Assembly: GCA_030640155.1 (NCBI GenBank)
Contig: DAOWJX010000038.1
Span: forward strand, 1 to 6,328
From: Candidatus Aegiribacteria sp.
GTDB taxonomy: Bacteria; Fermentibacterota; Fermentibacteria; Fermentibacterales; JCC-6
DNA length: 6,328 nucleotides
Direction: 5' to 3'
Each line of letters begins with the position of its first letter. The first letter of the stretch is position 1. A model generated the notes under the pieces. It did not search any database and had not been told where the DNA came from. It was given only the letters and a program-made list of their open reading frames with translations. This document shows, one piece after another, positions 5,501 to 6,328 of the stretch. A program made the position numbers and the translations under genes.

Positions 5501-6328
5501 AATGGCGGGTACGGAGGCACAAGATGGACTGAATGGCCGGTAAGCCACTCTCCGGTTCTCCCTGTTTTCATGGATGGAGAGAATTTCCGGGAATATTCGG
5601 ATGGATTCAATTGCCGCGCTCTTCCCGCTCCCTTCCGTTCTGAACCGGGAGATACATGTTTTGTAGTTCTGGATAACAGGAACAATCTGTTCACATGGCG
5701 CAGATTCTCTGGGATGGATACATACCTTACCCATCCAGATGATCTACAGCCCTGTGATACGACCTGGCTTAATGCCCCGGTACCCATTCGCGTTCCGAGT
5801 GTTTCTCCTGTTCCTGAATCCAGTTTCTCCGACAGCTCCAGCAGTCAGAACTGGATCAGACTGTTTTCGGACATTCAGATAGAACAGGATGATCCGGATG
5901 ATCCTCTTTCCGCGGGATGGATCCTGGGGCCATTCCGATTGCCTGCGAACGAACGAAGCCTTTCCATCGAAACAACAGGAATAACTCCTGATCTGGATAT
6001 GGATCTGTTTCTCTTCGAGGATCAGAACAGCAACAGGCTGGTTGATGGAATGTCCGAGGTTGCTGAAAGTTCTTCTTCTCCCACGGCCAATGAGAATATC
6101 TTTATTCCCGATCCGGATACATCGGCAATTTACTGGATCTACATGCAGGGTTGGCAGGTACCTGATGAGGGGGGAAAAGTCGATCTGGGGCTTTCTTTTG
6201 AACCGGAAATGCTGCGAATTCACTCACTCGAACCCTCAGGCTGTCTTGATTCGATTCCTGAGCGCTTCAGTTTTGAGATTGAGCCTGAATTGGTGGAGAA
6301 CGAGCAGATACTGGTTCTGTTTGACGAA
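2582..6328 (+). CDS. Giant secreted multidomain protein: FG-GAP propeller, transglutaminase-like, carboxypeptidase-regulatory-like and PPC-like domains (3' end outside window)
   Basis: I translated this frame codon by codon from ATG 2582 to the window edge: 1249 codons, no stop, no frameshift. AGGAA lies 9 nt before the ATG. Residues 1-23 are a Sec signal peptide ending in AKA, with cleavage before Glu24. Residues about 110-480 form an FG-GAP/VCBS beta-propeller with Ca-binding-type loops at D115-D123, D158-D166, D203-D211 and D455-E463, plus degenerate blades between. Residues about 484-690 match nothing I can name. Residues about 694-800 are a transglutaminase-like domain: GYGSCGEQS with nucleophile Cys735, HQWNHYL with His763, and WNHWD with Asp780, a complete papain-like triad. 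Residues about 843-930 resemble a carboxypeptidase-regulatory-like beta-sandwich (VSDARGTPVEGAMV). Residues about 1098-1210 resemble a PPC-type domain (DLFLFEDQNSNRLVDG). A further domain begins near 1211. It may cleave or cross-link peptides at the cell surface or outside the cell; the substrate is unknown. Any C-terminal anchor or sorting signal lies beyond the window. Confidence 0.93.
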   Translation, partial: MTAIYHVLMILLFSAGFSIPAKAESLIIDVPPGGYAWSIYINSSEHLEFTTVSTFAPGPWSGIDDQALSEILTEPALEALCLTDEWLIPDLLVRFTDLLFEPVDVSSPVRPAFADVNGDAVLDLVLIDDEGVIHTYAPPNWKELQSSVEDIDFQVFCDINNDGLADSALISSDGTLTINSGGLPFMTASGFDFSAVTGVALSDMEGDGLADLVAGTESGKVLVFRNRGTVETPVFLPFSSESELFFPMNPGAFTIPVIYAVDDTTICLAAGTQQSGLKLYRLNSTQTYADEWVEMESVLSSEKLQNISPVAICSNGEIRLICCSRSGVLYEIISGPDSLQLLSLPPVPGTYPSLAYGCLSGDPEPDLIAGTMEGDVFMLRGENGWFEGSWERIPGFPIIPSGAPAFSDDGIIFGSKEGDIRYFVRTEEETWADVTDSSPFRGIDVGEYSSPCMADLDSDGVNELIIGNSSGNLTCFELDENACNGEPFFIEKHSFRFSPNRAVSELNKYYSRYFSPYSLLRTPSDSMTVNAFAREIIEADPLIRDEIAYCVANTPTEVLRTMYENGDSDIFNINALQLYSLANELEYVRLTESTDGTICELLIDSGWVSVSRENYYRFVVHPRILFEVPARIDADYWLIDADSLELTMEEWLRHEPDSLFGESENHVFWREVIPSDSSHGSVLIQSIRKARTYEEAVVRICNYLAWSQPHGIMTFGYLTNDLQPMVIYRKGYGSCGEQSILQTALCRAFFIPAYVVGCRGEDHQWNHYLNPSDGRWNHWDINYGIRGIGHVWVSGEGNAHSRKTISTITAFGPEDTVWPVTRSVIVPEGSGYMPGDSGYTATAHVEVTVSDARGTPVEGAMVLMRSHWDRANMVTVFNYTDELGRCSFELGWEPYGGYTLDIVTPYGVTGCSNISFSEGKNYSLEYSVPGTIPDLQEILLPEDVPSDGIHTSAVLYPVSYYTGTLYSLDNEEDNGGYGGTRWTEWPVSHSPVLPVFMDGENFREYSDGFNCRALPAPFRSEPGDTCFVVLDNRNNLFTWRRFSGMDTYLTHPDDLQPCDTTWLNAPVPIRVPSVSPVPESSFSDSSSSQNWIRLFSDIQIEQDDPDDPLSAGWILGPFRLPANERSLSIETTGITPDLDMDLFLFEDQNSNRLVDGMSEVAESSSSPTANENIFIPDPDTSAIYWIYMQGWQVPDEGGKVDLGLSFEPEMLRIHSLEPSGCLDSIPERFSFEIEPELVENEQILVLFDE
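2915..4015 (+). repeat. Region coding for FG-GAP/VCBS beta-propeller repeats
   Basis: Residues 112-478 of the giant protein repeat a unit of the form 'D-x-N-x-D-G-x-x-D-(L/S)-(V/A)-x-G-x-x-x-G-x-(V/L)'. Clear copies start at D115 (DVNGDAVLD), D158 (DINNDGLAD), D203 (DMEGDGLAD) and D455 (DLDSDGVNE). Degenerate copies lacking the full acidic loop lie near 261-283, 311-333, 357-380 and 404-425. That gives seven or eight blades, consistent with one closed propeller. The repeats are diverged at the DNA level, so they are old duplications. FG-GAP propellers usually mediate binding to proteins or glycans rather than catalysis. Confidence 0.8.
4661..4981 (+). other. Transglutaminase-like catalytic domain within the giant protein
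   Basis: This codes for residues about 694-800. The order of the motifs is that of the bacterial transglutaminase-like superfamily: G-x-G-x-C (Cys735) at the start of a helix that continues through LQTALCRAFFIPAYVVG, which matches the usual 'ALLRALGIPARVVxG' pattern; then H763-Q-W-N; then W779-D780. All three triad residues are present, so the domain is predicted to be active. Family members include peptidases, amidases and cross-linking enzymes, and the sequence alone does not say which this is. Confidence 0.85.
5068..5099 (+). repeat. Short 21-bp-period direct repeat in an interdomain linker
   Basis: TTCCGGCTATA occurs at 5068-5078 and again at 5089-5099. In frame this duplicates Ser-Gly-Tyr at residues 830-832 and 837-839 with a seven-residue period. 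It falls in the Gly/Pro-rich linker between the transglutaminase-like and carboxypeptidase-regulatory-like domains, where such length variation is easily tolerated. Confidence 0.6.

Noticed and set aside
5744..6223. Minus-strand open frame of 159 codons, plus overlapping minus frames at 5435-5787
   Set aside because: They are opposite the uninterrupted + frame, which here encodes a recognisable PPC-like domain. The minus translations resemble no family.
2582..6328. Possible frameshifts or split genes in the long region that lacks long complete ORFs
   Set aside because: Translating every codon shows one continuous frame. It only looks empty if a stop codon is required, because the gene continues past the window edge.

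Overview
The window holds four complete or near-complete genes and the tail of a fifth, all on the + strand. It looks like chromosomal DNA from a Gram-negative-type bacterium: there is a lipobox lipoprotein, a Sec-exported giant protein, and short or overlapping gene junctions with GTG starts. The combination of a very large exported FG-GAP/transglutaminase protein with an FGE-fold lipoprotein resembles uncultured lineages near the FCB superphylum, such as Fermentibacteria/Aegiribacteria-like groups. That placement is an impression from protein style, not something the sequence proves. No mobile element, CRISPR array, tRNA or rRNA is visible.

Layout: (1) Bases 1-138 are the C-terminal 45 codons of an unidentified protein. 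(2) Bases 125-1372 encode FolC (folylpolyglutamate/dihydrofolate synthase), overlapping the previous gene by 14 bp if the preferred GTG start is right. (3) An 82-bp gap carries a good sigma70-type promoter (TTGACA, 18 bp, TATAAG). It leads into a small two-helix membrane protein (1455-1697) and, one base after that gene's stop, an FGE-sulfatase-fold lipoprotein (1699-2445); these two form a probable two-gene operon. (4) A 136-bp AT-rich gap follows. (5) From 2582 to the window edge there is one unbroken frame of 1249 codons with no stop. It encodes a secreted multidomain protein: signal peptide, FG-GAP/VCBS beta-propeller, uncharacterised middle region, transglutaminase-like domain with a complete Cys-His-Asp triad, carboxypeptidase-regulatory-like beta-sandwich, a less clear beta-rich stretch, a PPC-like domain and the beginning of another domain.

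How the genes relate: FolC is housekeeping one-carbon metabolism and appears functionally unrelated to what follows. The downstream genes are cell-envelope genes: a small membrane protein, a lipoprotein whose fold is related to formylglycine-generating enzyme but lacks its catalytic cysteines, and a giant exported protein. The most interesting object is the giant protein, chiefly its domain combination and the unassigned region of about 200 residues between propeller and transglutaminase. Nothing in the window establishes a defence, secretion or other multi-gene system.
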